From contig NZ_CP141587.1 in assembly GCF_035593985.1 (NCBI RefSeq), positions 930,001-994,000 of the forward strand: a DNA stretch of 64,000 nucleotides, read 5' to 3'. The notes under the pieces are model-generated. The model searched no databases. It was not told where the DNA came from and saw only the letters and a list, made by a program, of their open reading frames with translations. Position 1 is the first letter of the stretch, and every line of letters begins with the position of its first letter. Positions 17,063 to 25,961 of this stretch are shown here, in pieces. The position numbers and the translations under genes were made by a program. Source of the stretch: Sphingomonas sp. LY29 (GTDB taxonomy: Bacteria > Pseudomonadota > Alphaproteobacteria > Sphingomonadales > Sphingomonadaceae).

Positions 17063-18321
17063 GCCTTTCCCGGCGCGAGTGGATGACGGCGGCGGCGGGC
17101 GTTCCGCTGATGCTTTCGGCTTGCGGCCGGGGCCGAGGGGACGGCAACGCGATCGACATGTGGGCGATGGGCGCCGAGGCGGAAAAGCTGCCCGACCTGC
17201 TCGCGGGACTGGCGCGGACCGGACAGCCGGCGGTGCGCGTCCAGCCGCTGCCGTGGAGCGCGGCACATGAGAAGTTGCTGACCAGCTTCGCGGGCAATTC
17301 GCTCCCCGACGTCGGGCAGATCGGGAATAGCTGGCTGTCGGAGCTTGCCGCCATCGGCGCGATCCTGCCGGTGCCGGCGGCGATGACGTCGCTCGTCGAC
17401 GGGCAATTCGAAGGCGTGGTCGACACCAACCGCATCGGCAATCGCCTGATGGGCCTGCCGTGGTACGTCGACACGCGGCTGCAATTCTATCGCAAGGATC
17501 TGTTCGCCGACGCCGGCTACAACGCCCCGCCCGAGCGGTGGGACGCGTGGAAGGCGGCGCTGCACAAGGTCAAGCGCACCAAGCGCGACGGCTATGCGGT
17601 CCTGATCCCGATCAACGAATATGAGCATCTAACGACGATGGCGCTGTCGGCGGGTGCGACTCTCCTCAACTCCGAAGGCACGCGCGGCGCGTTCAATTCG
17701 CCCGCGTTTCGCGAGGCGCTGTCCTTCTACAAGTCGCTTTATGCCGAGGGCCTCGCCCCGATCGCGGGCGCGGCGCAGATCAGCAACGTCTGGAACGAGT
17801 TCGCGCGCGGATATTTCGCGATCTACCCGTCGGGCCCATGGACGATCGGCGACATGAAGACGCGGCTTCCCGCCGACCTGCAGGACAGCTGGGCGACCGC
17901 CCCCTTCCCCGGCCCTGACGGTCCCGGTCGGTCGACCCCCGGCGGATCGAGCCTCGTCGTCTTCTCCCGCGCCAAGGACCCGGCCGCCGCGTGGCTCCTG
18001 GTCGGCCAGCTGCTGGCGCCTGCCACCCAAGCGCGGTTGCAGGTTCTGACCGGAAGCCTGCCACCGACGCGAAGCGTGTGGGCATCGGCCAAACTGCTCG
18101 ACGATCCAATCACCGACGCGTTCGCGCGCCAGCTCGACCGCACCACCGCGCTGCCCAAGGTGCCCGAGTGGGAGCGGATCGTGACCGAGATGCAGACCGT
18201 CGCCGAGCTGTTCGTGCGCGGCCGCACCTCGATCGACGAGGCGGTGCGCGATATGGACCGACGCGCCGATCGCCTGCTCGAGAAGCGGCGCTGGATGATT
18301 TCGCGGGATCGCGCGGCGTGA
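17059..18321 (+). CDS. Sugar ABC transporter substrate-binding lipoprotein
   Basis: A 420-residue family-1 extracellular binding protein. SLSRREWMTAAAGVPLMLSAC gives a twin-arginine-like motif and lipobox. Typical binding-protein segments are NSLPDVGQIGNSWLSELAAI, GLPWYVDTRLQFYRKDLFADAGY, GYFAIYPSGPWTIGDMKTRLP and a C-terminal region near EWERIVTEMQTV. The start overlaps the preceding stop (ATGA) and its own stop overlaps the permease start (GTGA). It captures the sugar in the periplasm for the two permeases that follow. Confidence 0.9.
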   Translation: MSLSRREWMTAAAGVPLMLSACGRGRGDGNAIDMWAMGAEAEKLPDLLAGLARTGQPAVRVQPLPWSAAHEKLLTSFAGNSLPDVGQIGNSWLSELAAIGAILPVPAAMTSLVDGQFEGVVDTNRIGNRLMGLPWYVDTRLQFYRKDLFADAGYNAPPERWDAWKAALHKVKRTKRDGYAVLIPINEYEHLTTMALSAGATLLNSEGTRGAFNSPAFREALSFYKSLYAEGLAPIAGAAQISNVWNEFARGYFAIYPSGPWTIGDMKTRLPADLQDSWATAPFPGPDGPGRSTPGGSSLVVFSRAKDPAAAWLLVGQLLAPATQARLQVLTGSLPPTRSVWASAKLLDDPITDAFARQLDRTTALPKVPEWERIVTEMQTVAELFVRGRTSIDEAVRDMDRRADRLLEKRRWMISRDRAA

Positions 18322-19214
18322 CGGCCGCGCACGTTGGCGCCGAGGCGCGCGCGGGCTGGGCGATGACCGCGCCCGCGCTCACCGCGATCGGCCTGTTCTT
18401 CGCGCTTCCCGCGCTGGCATCGCTGGTGCTGAGCTTCACCGACTTCGACATTTACGCGCTCGCCAACCTCAACAACCTGCGCTTCATCGGGCTGGAGAAT
18501 TACGAGCGGCTGATCGGCAATCCGCTGTTCTGGCAGGCAATGGGCAACACGATGTGGTTCGTCGTGTTCGGCGTCCCGCTGGTGGTCGCGGCGTCGCTTG
18601 GCGCGGCGCTGCTGGTCAATGCGCGCACGCTGAAGTGGCGCGGGGTGTGGCGCGTTGCACTGTTCGCGCCGTTCGTGACGACGTTGGTGGCGACGGCGGT
18701 GGTGTGGAATTATCTGCTCCACACCCGCTACGGACTGATCAACTATGCGCTGGGCGGGCTCGGCATCGCGCCGGTCGATTGGCTCGGCAATCCGAGCACC
18801 GCCCTGCCCGCGATCCTGCTGTTCGTCGCATGGAAGAGCTTTGGCTACAACATGATCATCTTCCTCGCCGCGCTGCAGGCGGTGTCGCGCGACCTGGAGG
18901 ATGCCGCTCGGGTCGATGGCGCGGGGGCATGGATGCGGTTCCGCCATGTCACGCTGCCCGCGATCGCGCCGACCGTGCTACTGGTCGCGATCCTGACCGT
19001 GGCGGGCATGTTCCAGCTGTTCGCCGAACCCTATGTGATGACGCAGGGTGGCCCCGCCCGGTCGACCGTCACGGTCCTTTATTTCATGTTCGAAGAGGGC
19101 TTCAAATGGTGGAATCTGGGATCGGGCGCGGCGGTCGCGTTCATCCTGTTCCTGTGCATCCTCGCCGTCACGCTGGTGCAGTTGAAGGTCGCCAAGAAGG
19201 TGGGCGCGATATGA
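18318..19214 (+). CDS. Sugar ABC transporter permease (MalF type)
   Basis: A 298-residue inner-membrane protein with six hydrophobic segments. The EAA loop that contacts the ATPase reads RDLEDAARVDGAGAWMRFRH. The GTG at 18318 overlaps the binding-protein stop, and the frame upstream is a shadow of that gene. It pairs with the next permease to form the translocation pore. Confidence 0.92.
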   Translation: MTAAHVGAEARAGWAMTAPALTAIGLFFALPALASLVLSFTDFDIYALANLNNLRFIGLENYERLIGNPLFWQAMGNTMWFVVFGVPLVVAASLGAALLVNARTLKWRGVWRVALFAPFVTTLVATAVVWNYLLHTRYGLINYALGGLGIAPVDWLGNPSTALPAILLFVAWKSFGYNMIIFLAALQAVSRDLEDAARVDGAGAWMRFRHVTLPAIAPTVLLVAILTVAGMFQLFAEPYVMTQGGPARSTVTVLYFMFEEGFKWWNLGSGAAVAFILFLCILAVTLVQLKVAKKVGAI

Positions 19215-20023
19215 TCCGCCGTTACGCCCTGACCGCCTTCACCGCGCTGGTCGCGCTGCTGGTGCTGATGCCGCTGGTGTGGATGGTGTCGGTCAGCTTC
19301 ATGGCGCCGGGCGAGGCCGCCGCCTTCCCGCCGCCGCTGTTCCCCTCGTCACCGACGCTGGAGAATTACCGCACCCTGTTTGGTAGCTATGGCGTCGGGC
19401 GCTACCTGCTCAACAGCGTGATCGTGTCGAGCCTCGCGACGTTGCTCGCGCTGCTGTTCACCGTTCCCGCGGGCTATGCATTCGCCAAGCTGCGCTTCAG
19501 CGGGCGCGACGCGGTGTTTCAGGCGCTCGTCGCCGCGCTCGTCATCCCGGGTCAGATCGGGATGCTGCCGCTGTTCCTGGAGCTGAAGGCGATGGGGATC
19601 GTCAATAGCTACGCCGGCGCGCTGGTACCGTGGCTCGCAGGGATCTTCGGCATTTTCCTGGTGAGGCAATTCTGCCTGTCGATCCCGACCGAACTGCTCG
19701 AGGCGGCACGCATCGACGGCGCGACCGAGGGGCAGATCCTGCGGAGGATCGTGTTGCCCGCGCTGAAGCCGATCCTGATCACGTTGGCGCTGTTCGTCTT
19801 CCTCGGCAGCTGGAACGACTTCATGTGGCCGCTGATCGTGCTGGCCGACCAGAACCTCTACACGCTGCCCGTCGCGCTCGCCGCCTTGGCGCGTGAGCAT
19901 GTGCAGGACAACGAACTGATGATGGCGGGGTCGGTGGTCACCGTGCTGCCCGTGCTGCTGCTGTTCCTGGTGCTTCAGCGCCATTATCTGAGTGGCCTGT
20001 TGGCCGGGAGCGTCAAGGGATGA
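19211..20023 (+). CDS. Sugar ABC transporter permease (MalG type)
   Basis: A 270-residue inner-membrane protein. It starts MIRRYALTAFTALVALLVLM and carries the EAA loop IPTELLEAARIDGATEGQIL, followed by the MalG-type stretch FLGSWNDFMWPLIVL. The start overlaps the first permease's stop (ATGA), and its stop overlaps the next gene. It is the second pore subunit of the CUT1-type importer. Confidence 0.93.
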   Translation: MIRRYALTAFTALVALLVLMPLVWMVSVSFMAPGEAAAFPPPLFPSSPTLENYRTLFGSYGVGRYLLNSVIVSSLATLLALLFTVPAGYAFAKLRFSGRDAVFQALVAALVIPGQIGMLPLFLELKAMGIVNSYAGALVPWLAGIFGIFLVRQFCLSIPTELLEAARIDGATEGQILRRIVLPALKPILITLALFVFLGSWNDFMWPLIVLADQNLYTLPVALAALAREHVQDNELMMAGSVVTVLPVLLLFLVLQRHYLSGLLAGSVKG

Positions 20024-22716
20024 ACCGCCTGCTGATCCTGCCCGCTCTGTTGCTGGTCGGCGCCGCCCCGCCGATCTTCCGCGATGCGATGGAAGCCCCC
20101 GCCGTGTGGCCCGCCGAAGCGTCGGACGGAGTGACGGCGCGCGGCGCTGCAGTACCCGGAACGAGCGGGCGCGCGGTCGAGATGCGCTACGATTACGGCC
20201 GCGTGTCGGGCTATGCCTTCATGCGGCGCAAGGCGGCGGTGACGTTGCCGCGCAACTTCGAGATCCGCTTCAAGGCGCGCGGGACCGGCGGGCGCAACGA
20301 TTTCCAGGTCAAGCTGACGCAGGGCGACAACGTCTGGTGGAAGGTGTGGCGCAACTATCGCCCGACCGCCGACTGGCAGGAAATCGTCATTCCTGCGGGC
20401 GAGGTCGACTTCGCGTGGGGACCGACCGCTGACAAGACGCTCCGTCGCGCCGACGGGATCGAGTTCGTCGTCGCTCGCGGCCGTGATGGCGGCGCGGGAA
20501 GCCTCGCGATCGACGACCTTCGCATCGTCCCACTCCCTGGCCTGCAGACCAAGCCGCCGGCGGCCGAGAATAAGGCGAACGATGCGCTGTCTGCGCTTGC
20601 GAAGCGGAGCCCGCGCGGCGCCTTCCCGCGCGCGTTCGTCGGTGAGCAACCGTACTGGACGCTCGCCGCCGCCGACGGCGGCGGCGTGTCGGCGCTGATC
20701 AGCGAGGACGGCGCGGTCGAGCCCGCCAAGGGCAGCTATTCGATCGATCCGGTCGTGGTCGACGGGAGCCGCCGCTACACCTGGGCCGACGTAGGGCTGC
20801 GCCAGTCGCTCGCCGACGACAAATTGCCGATCCCGACCGTTCATTGGGCGTCGCAGGGCTTTGCGCTCGACACAACCCTGCTCGCGGACGCCGACGGGCG
20901 CGCGGTGCTGGCAGGCTATCGCCTCACCAATCGCGGAACGACGCGGCGGACGATCGAGCTTCGCCTCGGCATCCGTCCGTGGCAGGTCAATCCACCCGCG
21001 CAATTCCTCGCGCAACAGGGCGGCCACAGCCCGATCCGTCAGATCGTCCGGCAGGGTCGCACCTTCCTGATCACCCAGCCGCAGGGCGAAGGCGATCCCG
21101 ACATCGTCCGGGCGCTCCAGTCGTCGCGCGATCCGCAGGCGGTGATCGTCGGCGCGGTCCCGGCGGGCAAGGACATGGCGCAGGCCGACCTCGTCTATCG
21201 CCTCGATCTCAAGCCGGGGGCGAGCGAGCAGATCGTGCTGACGATGCCCGGACCCGCCGGCGCGACGCCGTCGTGGGACCGCGTGTACAAGGATACACAA
21301 AAGCATTGGCGCGACGTGCTTGGCCGGGTCACGATCACCGTGCCGCCGGCGAAGCAGGCCTTTGCCGACACCGTCGCGACAACCTTTTCGCAAGTGCTGA
21401 CCAGCCGCGACGGCGCGATGCTGAAGCCCGGAACGCGCAGCTATGACCGCGCGTGGATTCGCGACGGGGCGATGATGTCGGAAGCGCTGCTGCGCATGGG
21501 CCGCGCCGACGTCGCGCGCTCCTTCGCCGACTATTACCGCCAACACCTGTTCGCCAACGGCAAGGTGCCGTGCTGCGTCGATTTCCGCGGGGCCGATCCG
21601 GTGCCGGAGAACGACAGCCAGGGCGAATATGTCTTCATGCTGTCGCAGCTGTACCGCTTTACCGGCGATCGCGCCGCGCTGGAGCGTGACTGGCCGTCGA
21701 TGCTGGGCGCGGTGCGCTACATGGACACGCTGCGCCGGTCGGAGCGCACCGCCGCCAACCGCGCGCCGGGCAAGAGGATGCTTTATGGACTGATGCCGCC
21801 GTCGATCAGTCACGAAGGCTATTCGGCCAAGGCGCAGTACAGCCTGTGGGACGATTTCTGGGCGCTGCGCGGCTATCGCGATGCCGCCGAGGTGGCGGTG
21901 TTGCTGGGCAAGCCCGAGGCCGCCGAGATTGCCGCGTCGCGTGACCAGTTTGCCGGCGACCTGCACGCCGCGATTCTCGCCGCGCGCGATCATTGGAAGA
22001 TCGACTATATCCCCGGTGCGACCAGCCTTGGCGATTTCGACGCGACTTCGACCACGATCGCGCTTGATCCCGGCAACGAGCAATCGCGGCTCGACCAGAA
22101 GATGCTTCGCGCCACGTTCGAGCGTTACTGGAGCGATTTCCGCCAGCGCGCGGCGGGCACGAAGGCGTGGAAGGATTATACGCCGTACGAGACGCGCACG
22201 ATCGGGACGTTCGTGCGGCTCGGCTGGCGCGATCGGCTCGACGGGCTGATTGCTTTCTTCATGGCCGACCGCCGCCCGGGGACGTGGAATCAGTGGGCCG
22301 AAGTCGTCGGCCGCGATCCGCGCGAGATCCGCTTCATCGGCGACATGCCGCATGCGTGGGTGGCGTCGGATTTCCTTCGCGGCGCGCTCGACATGTTTGC
22401 ATGGGACCGGCGCGACGATCATGCGCTCGTGCTCGGTGGTGGCATGTCGCAGGGTTGGCTGGTGGGCGAAGGATCGGCAATCCGAGGGCTGGCCACGCCG
22501 TACGGACCGCTCGATTTCTCGATGCGGGGGACGCCGGCTCGGCTGAGCGCGACCATCGACTGCAGGGCGCGGCCGCAGGGCGGCTTTGTGATCGCCTGGC
22601 CGTTCGCGGGAAGCCCTCCGCCGGCGACGGTCGATGGCCGACCCGTCGCGTGGCAGGGTGGCGAACTGCGCATCGCCCCCACCGGCCGGACGATCCGGGT
22701 GGAGGTCGGGCAATGA
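20020..22716 (+). CDS. Large exported carbohydrate-active protein: beta-sandwich module plus six-hairpin toroid
   Basis: An 898-residue protein with a signal peptide (about 1-19). Residues ~20-170 look like a carbohydrate-binding beta-sandwich, with NFEIRFKARGTGGRNDFQVK and LAIDDLRIVPLPG. The second half looks like an (alpha/alpha)6 glycosidase-type toroid: RSYDRAWIRDGAMMSEALLR, CCVDFRGADPVPENDSQGEY, SLWDDFWALRGYRDAAEVAV and RPGTWNQWAEVVGRDPREIR. I do not recognise a named glycoside hydrolase family. Its place between the importer and the esterase/GH1 genes, with overlapping start and stop codons, argues for a role in processing the same polysaccharide. Catalytic residues cannot be named with confidence. 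Confidence 0.75.
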   Translation: MNRLLILPALLLVGAAPPIFRDAMEAPAVWPAEASDGVTARGAAVPGTSGRAVEMRYDYGRVSGYAFMRRKAAVTLPRNFEIRFKARGTGGRNDFQVKLTQGDNVWWKVWRNYRPTADWQEIVIPAGEVDFAWGPTADKTLRRADGIEFVVARGRDGGAGSLAIDDLRIVPLPGLQTKPPAAENKANDALSALAKRSPRGAFPRAFVGEQPYWTLAAADGGGVSALISEDGAVEPAKGSYSIDPVVVDGSRRYTWADVGLRQSLADDKLPIPTVHWASQGFALDTTLLADADGRAVLAGYRLTNRGTTRRTIELRLGIRPWQVNPPAQFLAQQGGHSPIRQIVRQGRTFLITQPQGEGDPDIVRALQSSRDPQAVIVGAVPAGKDMAQADLVYRLDLKPGASEQIVLTMPGPAGATPSWDRVYKDTQKHWRDVLGRVTITVPPAKQAFADTVATTFSQVLTSRDGAMLKPGTRSYDRAWIRDGAMMSEALLRMGRADVARSFADYYRQHLFANGKVPCCVDFRGADPVPENDSQGEYVFMLSQLYRFTGDRAALERDWPSMLGAVRYMDTLRRSERTAANRAPGKRMLYGLMPPSISHEGYSAKAQYSLWDDFWALRGYRDAAEVAVLLGKPEAAEIAASRDQFAGDLHAAILAARDHWKIDYIPGATSLGDFDATSTTIALDPGNEQSRLDQKMLRATFERYWSDFRQRAAGTKAWKDYTPYETRTIGTFVRLGWRDRLDGLIAFFMADRRPGTWNQWAEVVGRDPREIRFIGDMPHAWVASDFLRGALDMFAWDRRDDHALVLGGGMSQGWLVGEGSAIRGLATPYGPLDFSMRGTPARLSATIDCRARPQGGFVIAWPFAGSPPPATVDGRPVAWQGGELRIAPTGRTIRVEVGQ

Positions 22717-23426
22717 TCGGCGTCGCCCTTGCCGCCGCCGCCCTCGCCGCCATGCCCGCGCCCGTCGAAGGACAGCATCCGCATGCACCGATCGCCAAGG
22801 ACGGTTACGAATTCCAATTGCACCTGCCGCCCGGTTCGGCGCGGCCTGCGAAAGGCACGCGCCTTCCGCTGATGATCTTTCTCCACGGCTCTGGCGAGCG
22901 CGGCAGCGACGTCGCGCAGGTCAAGGTCCACGGCCCGCCCAAGATCGCCGACCGCGACAAGAATTTCCCTTTCCTGCTGGTGTCGCCCCAGCTTCCTGCC
23001 GAGCAGGATTGGGACCTCGACAAGCTGCGCGCGATCCTGACGTGGGCGCTCAAGACGCTCCCCGCCGATCCCGACCGGGTGATCCTCACGGGGCTAAGCC
23101 GCGGCGGACATGCGACGTGGCGCTGGGGCGCGGCCGAACCGTGGCGCTTCGCCGCGATCGCCGCCGTCGCCGGACGCGGCGATCCCGCCACCGCCTGCGC
23201 GCTGAAGGACATGCCGGTGTGGGCCTTCCATGGCGATCGCGACGACGTGGTGACGCCCGAAGGCAGTTTCGCTATGGCCCGCGCCATTCGTGCCTGCGGC
23301 GGAAGTCCGCGGCTCACCATCTACCCCGATCTCGGCCACAACAGCTGGGACCCGGCGTATGACGACCCCGCCCTTTACTACTGGCTGCTTGCCCAGCGGC
23401 GACCCCTGAACAAGGACAAGAAATGA
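22713..23426 (+). CDS. Exported alpha/beta-hydrolase (esterase-like)
   Basis: A 237-residue protein with a short signal peptide (MIGVALAAAALAAMPAPVEG). It has the oxyanion region LPLMIFLHGSGERGSD, nucleophile elbow GLSRGG, a candidate acid in FHGDRDDVV, and the catalytic histidine in YPDLGHNSWD. These match the dienelactone hydrolase/esterase D-like branch often found in polysaccharide-degradation loci, where such enzymes remove acyl groups from the glycan. Both ends overlap neighbours (ATGA). Confidence 0.82.
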   Translation: MIGVALAAAALAAMPAPVEGQHPHAPIAKDGYEFQLHLPPGSARPAKGTRLPLMIFLHGSGERGSDVAQVKVHGPPKIADRDKNFPFLLVSPQLPAEQDWDLDKLRAILTWALKTLPADPDRVILTGLSRGGHATWRWGAAEPWRFAAIAAVAGRGDPATACALKDMPVWAFHGDRDDVVTPEGSFAMARAIRACGGSPRLTIYPDLGHNSWDPAYDDPALYYWLLAQRRPLNKDKK

Positions 23427-24766
23427 CTCGTTTTCCCGACAACTTCCTGTGGGGCGCCGCGACCGCGGCTTATCAGATCGAAGGATCGCCGCTGGCCGAC
23501 GGCGCCGGCGCCAGCATCTGGCAGCGGTTCAGCCACGATCCGCGATTGATGGCGGCCAAGGGCGATACCGGGGACGTTGCATGCGACCATTACAATCGCA
23601 TGGAGAGCGATGTCGCGCTGATGAAGGAACTTGGGCTTCAGGCCTATCGCTTCTCGGTCGCGTGGGGACGCGTGCTTCCCGATGGCACCGGCCGGGTCAA
23701 CGAAGCGGGCCTCGGCTTCTACGAGCGGCTGGTCGACACGCTGCTCGAGAACGGCATTGAACCGCTGTGCACGCTCTATCACTGGGACCTGCCCGCGGCG
23801 CTCGACGATCGCGGCGGCTGGCTCAACCGCGACATCGCCGAATGGTTCGCCGATTATGGCCGCGTGCTGTTCGAGCGACTCGACGGGCGCGTGAAAAAGT
23901 GGGTGACGCTCAACGAGCCGTGGGTCGTGACCGACGGAGGCTACCTGCACGGCGCGCTTGCCCCCGGGCACCGCAACATGTTCGAAACCCCGATCGCCAG
24001 CCATAATTTGATGCGCGCGCACGGCGCGGCGGTGAAGGCCTATCGCGAGGTCGGCGCCCACCAGATCGGCTTGGTCGTCAACATCGAGCCCAAATATCCC
24101 GCCAGCGACAGCGCCGAGGACATCGCCGCCACCGCGCGCGCCGACGCCTATATGAATCGCCAGTATCTCGATCCGGCGATGAAGGGGTCCTACCCCGAGG
24201 AAATGGCCGAGATTTTCGGCGAGGCGTGGCCCGAATGGTCGGCCGAGGACTTGGCCGACATCAAGCAGCCGGTCGATTTCATCGGCATCAATTACTACAC
24301 CCGCAACGTCGTGAAGCACGACGAGACCAGCTGGCCGCTGAAGGCGTCACCGGTGCTGCAGAAGGGCAAGACGCATACCGAGACCGGCTGGGAAGTGCAT
24401 TCGCCCGCGCTCAAGGACATGCTGCTGTGGTTCAAGGACCTCTACGGCGATACCCCGCTCTACATCACCGAGAATGGCGCGGCCTTCTACGATCCGCCCG
24501 TCGCCGCGCCTGACGGCGTCCACGACCCGCTGCGCGTCGCCTATCTTCGCGACCATATCGGCGCAATCGGGCAGGCGATCGAGGCGGGCGTCGACGTGCG
24601 CGGCTACATGCTGTGGTCGCTGTTCGACAATCTCGAATGGTCGCTAGGCTATTCCAAGCGCTTCGGAATGGTTCACGTCGATTTCGAAAGCCAGAAGCGC
24701 ACGCCGAAGGACAGCGCGCGCTTCTTTAGCGAGGTGATTGCCAGCAACGGCGCCAACCTGCCCTAA
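23423..24766 (+). CDS. GH1 beta-glucosidase
   Basis: A 447-residue glycoside hydrolase family 1 enzyme of standard length. The acid/base Glu is E165 in TLNEPW and the nucleophile is E350 in YITENGAAF. FLWGAATAAYQIEGS opens the protein and WSLFDNLEWSLGYSKRFGM closes the barrel, all family signatures. No signal peptide is seen, so it should hydrolyse imported oligosaccharides in the cytoplasm, releasing glucose from beta-linked glucosides. It is the last gene of the locus. Its stop overlaps the convergent DUF2141 gene's end. Confidence 0.95.
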   Translation: MTRFPDNFLWGAATAAYQIEGSPLADGAGASIWQRFSHDPRLMAAKGDTGDVACDHYNRMESDVALMKELGLQAYRFSVAWGRVLPDGTGRVNEAGLGFYERLVDTLLENGIEPLCTLYHWDLPAALDDRGGWLNRDIAEWFADYGRVLFERLDGRVKKWVTLNEPWVVTDGGYLHGALAPGHRNMFETPIASHNLMRAHGAAVKAYREVGAHQIGLVVNIEPKYPASDSAEDIAATARADAYMNRQYLDPAMKGSYPEEMAEIFGEAWPEWSAEDLADIKQPVDFIGINYYTRNVVKHDETSWPLKASPVLQKGKTHTETGWEVHSPALKDMLLWFKDLYGDTPLYITENGAAFYDPPVAAPDGVHDPLRVAYLRDHIGAIGQAIEAGVDVRGYMLWSLFDNLEWSLGYSKRFGMVHVDFESQKRTPKDSARFFSEVIASNGANLP

Positions 24767-25266
24767 AGCAGGTAGCGCAGCTTGATGGTCTGGGCGCTGT
24801 GTCCGGCGGGCACGGCGAAGTGGACCTGGTCGTACTTCGGCGGGCCCATGCGGATCGCGGGATTGCGCGAGAAGCCGAAGCCTTCGCGCGGGATACCCAT
24901 CATCTTGTCGAGCTTGCCGTTGCGATTCTCGTCGTGGATCACCAGCAGGCTGTAGTCGCCCGGGCGAAGCCCATCGACCTCGATGCGCCGCGCCGCGTTC
25001 GACGCGACGACGCGGGTGATTCGCGCGGGGTCGCTGCGGCATTGCAGGAACTGGTCCTGCGTCCTGCGGGTCAGGCACAGCATCACTGCGCCCTTGTCGT
25101 TGCGAAGCCCATCGATGGCGATGGCGAGGTCAGCCCCGGGCGTGGACGCCCCGGTCGTCGCGAGCAGAATTAGCGGCAGCGCGAGCAGCGACGCGCGACG
25201 GCGCGAATTGCCCGAGGCCGCGGTCGGTGCCGCACAGTCGATCCCAGTGCCGGAAATAGAGGCCAT
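24763..25266 (-). CDS. DUF2141-domain exported protein
   Basis: From the ATG at 25266 this gives 167 residues. A signal-like hydrophobic stretch (RRRASLLALPLILLATTG) is followed by the DUF2141 domain: IDGLRNDKGAVMLCL, GLRPGDYSLLVIHDENRNGKLD and GIPREGFGFSRNP. The beta-sandwich domain has no established function. The N-terminus overlaps the last 137 bases of the desaturase-family gene in another frame, which is unusually long. The true start may lie nearer RRRAS with a non-standard codon. The neighbouring gene order suggests co-transcription. Confidence 0.75.
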   Translation of the reverse strand: MASISGTGIDCAAPTAASGNSRRRASLLALPLILLATTGASTPGADLAIAIDGLRNDKGAVMLCLTRRTQDQFLQCRSDPARITRVVASNAARRIEVDGLRPGDYSLLVIHDENRNGKLDKMMGIPREGFGFSRNPAIRMGPPKYDQVHFAVPAGHSAQTIKLRYLL

Positions 25267-25921
25267 AGTTGCAGCGGTATTTCTGATGATGAAGTTCATG
25301 ATGGCTCGCCGTTATCAGCCACTTCCCTAACGGCCCATTGACGAGCCCCCGCGGAAACATCTCCCATCCCATGTGATTTGTCACTCCCATCACCGTCATG
25401 ATCGCCAGAACGGTGCCCAGCATCGCCGGGTGGATGGGAATGACGAACACCAGCAGCGGGATGACCAGCGCCCCGGTAATCGCTTCCCACGGGTGAAAGC
25501 TCATCGCCGCCCAGGCGGTCGGCGGGCGGCTGTCGTGATGGACCGCGTGCATCCGCTTGAACCACCACGGCCGGTGCATCAGCCGGTGGGTCCAGTAGAA
25601 CCAGGTGTCGTGAAGCAGCAGGTAGGCGAGGACCGAGACGGGCATCCACCACAAGGGATAGGCCGATGCGTCGGTGTAGATGCGGGTCCAACCCCGTTCC
25701 TGCCATCCCCAGGCGACGATACCCGCCGGAATGCCGTAGATGGCGGCGGAGGCGAGGCTCCAGCCGATCTCGCGGCGGATCTGCACGCCCTGCCCGGCCA
25801 ATCGCCCGGGAAAACGCCGCGCGGTCAAGCCGGCGAAGATGCCCGAGGTGATCAGATACCGGACTCCGACGATCAGGGTCATGGCCAGTGCCGACAGGAT
25901 GATCGCAAGCGTCATGCGCAC
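25130..25921 (-). CDS. Sterol desaturase / fatty-acid hydroxylase superfamily enzyme
   Basis: A 263-residue membrane protein with the eight-histidine di-iron pattern: HDTWFYWTHRLMH, KRMHAVHHDS and ASHHELHHQKY. Four to five hydrophobic segments surround them. The superfamily hydroxylates or desaturates lipids using O2. The window places it divergently next to crtY with 40 bases between, so it could act on carotenoids or on sphingolipid/fatty acid chains. The sequence does not decide. The last ~35 residues (GQFAPSRVAARAAAN...) are low complexity and overlap DUF2141. Confidence 0.82.
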   Translation of the reverse strand: MRMTLAIILSALAMTLIVGVRYLITSGIFAGLTARRFPGRLAGQGVQIRREIGWSLASAAIYGIPAGIVAWGWQERGWTRIYTDASAYPLWWMPVSVLAYLLLHDTWFYWTHRLMHRPWWFKRMHAVHHDSRPPTAWAAMSFHPWEAITGALVIPLLVFVIPIHPAMLGTVLAIMTVMGVTNHMGWEMFPRGLVNGPLGKWLITASHHELHHQKYRCNYGLYFRHWDRLCGTDRGLGQFAPSRVAARAAANSARDDRGVHARG

Positions 25922-25961
25922 AGACTAGGCGCAGGCGGCGCGGACGGCTAGGGCGAACGCG

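Noticed and set aside
19984..22788. 934-codon minus-strand frame opposite the large carbohydrate-active protein
   Set aside because: It is a shadow frame with no domain motifs. The plus-strand frame has a signal peptide and overlapping start/stop codons with its neighbours.
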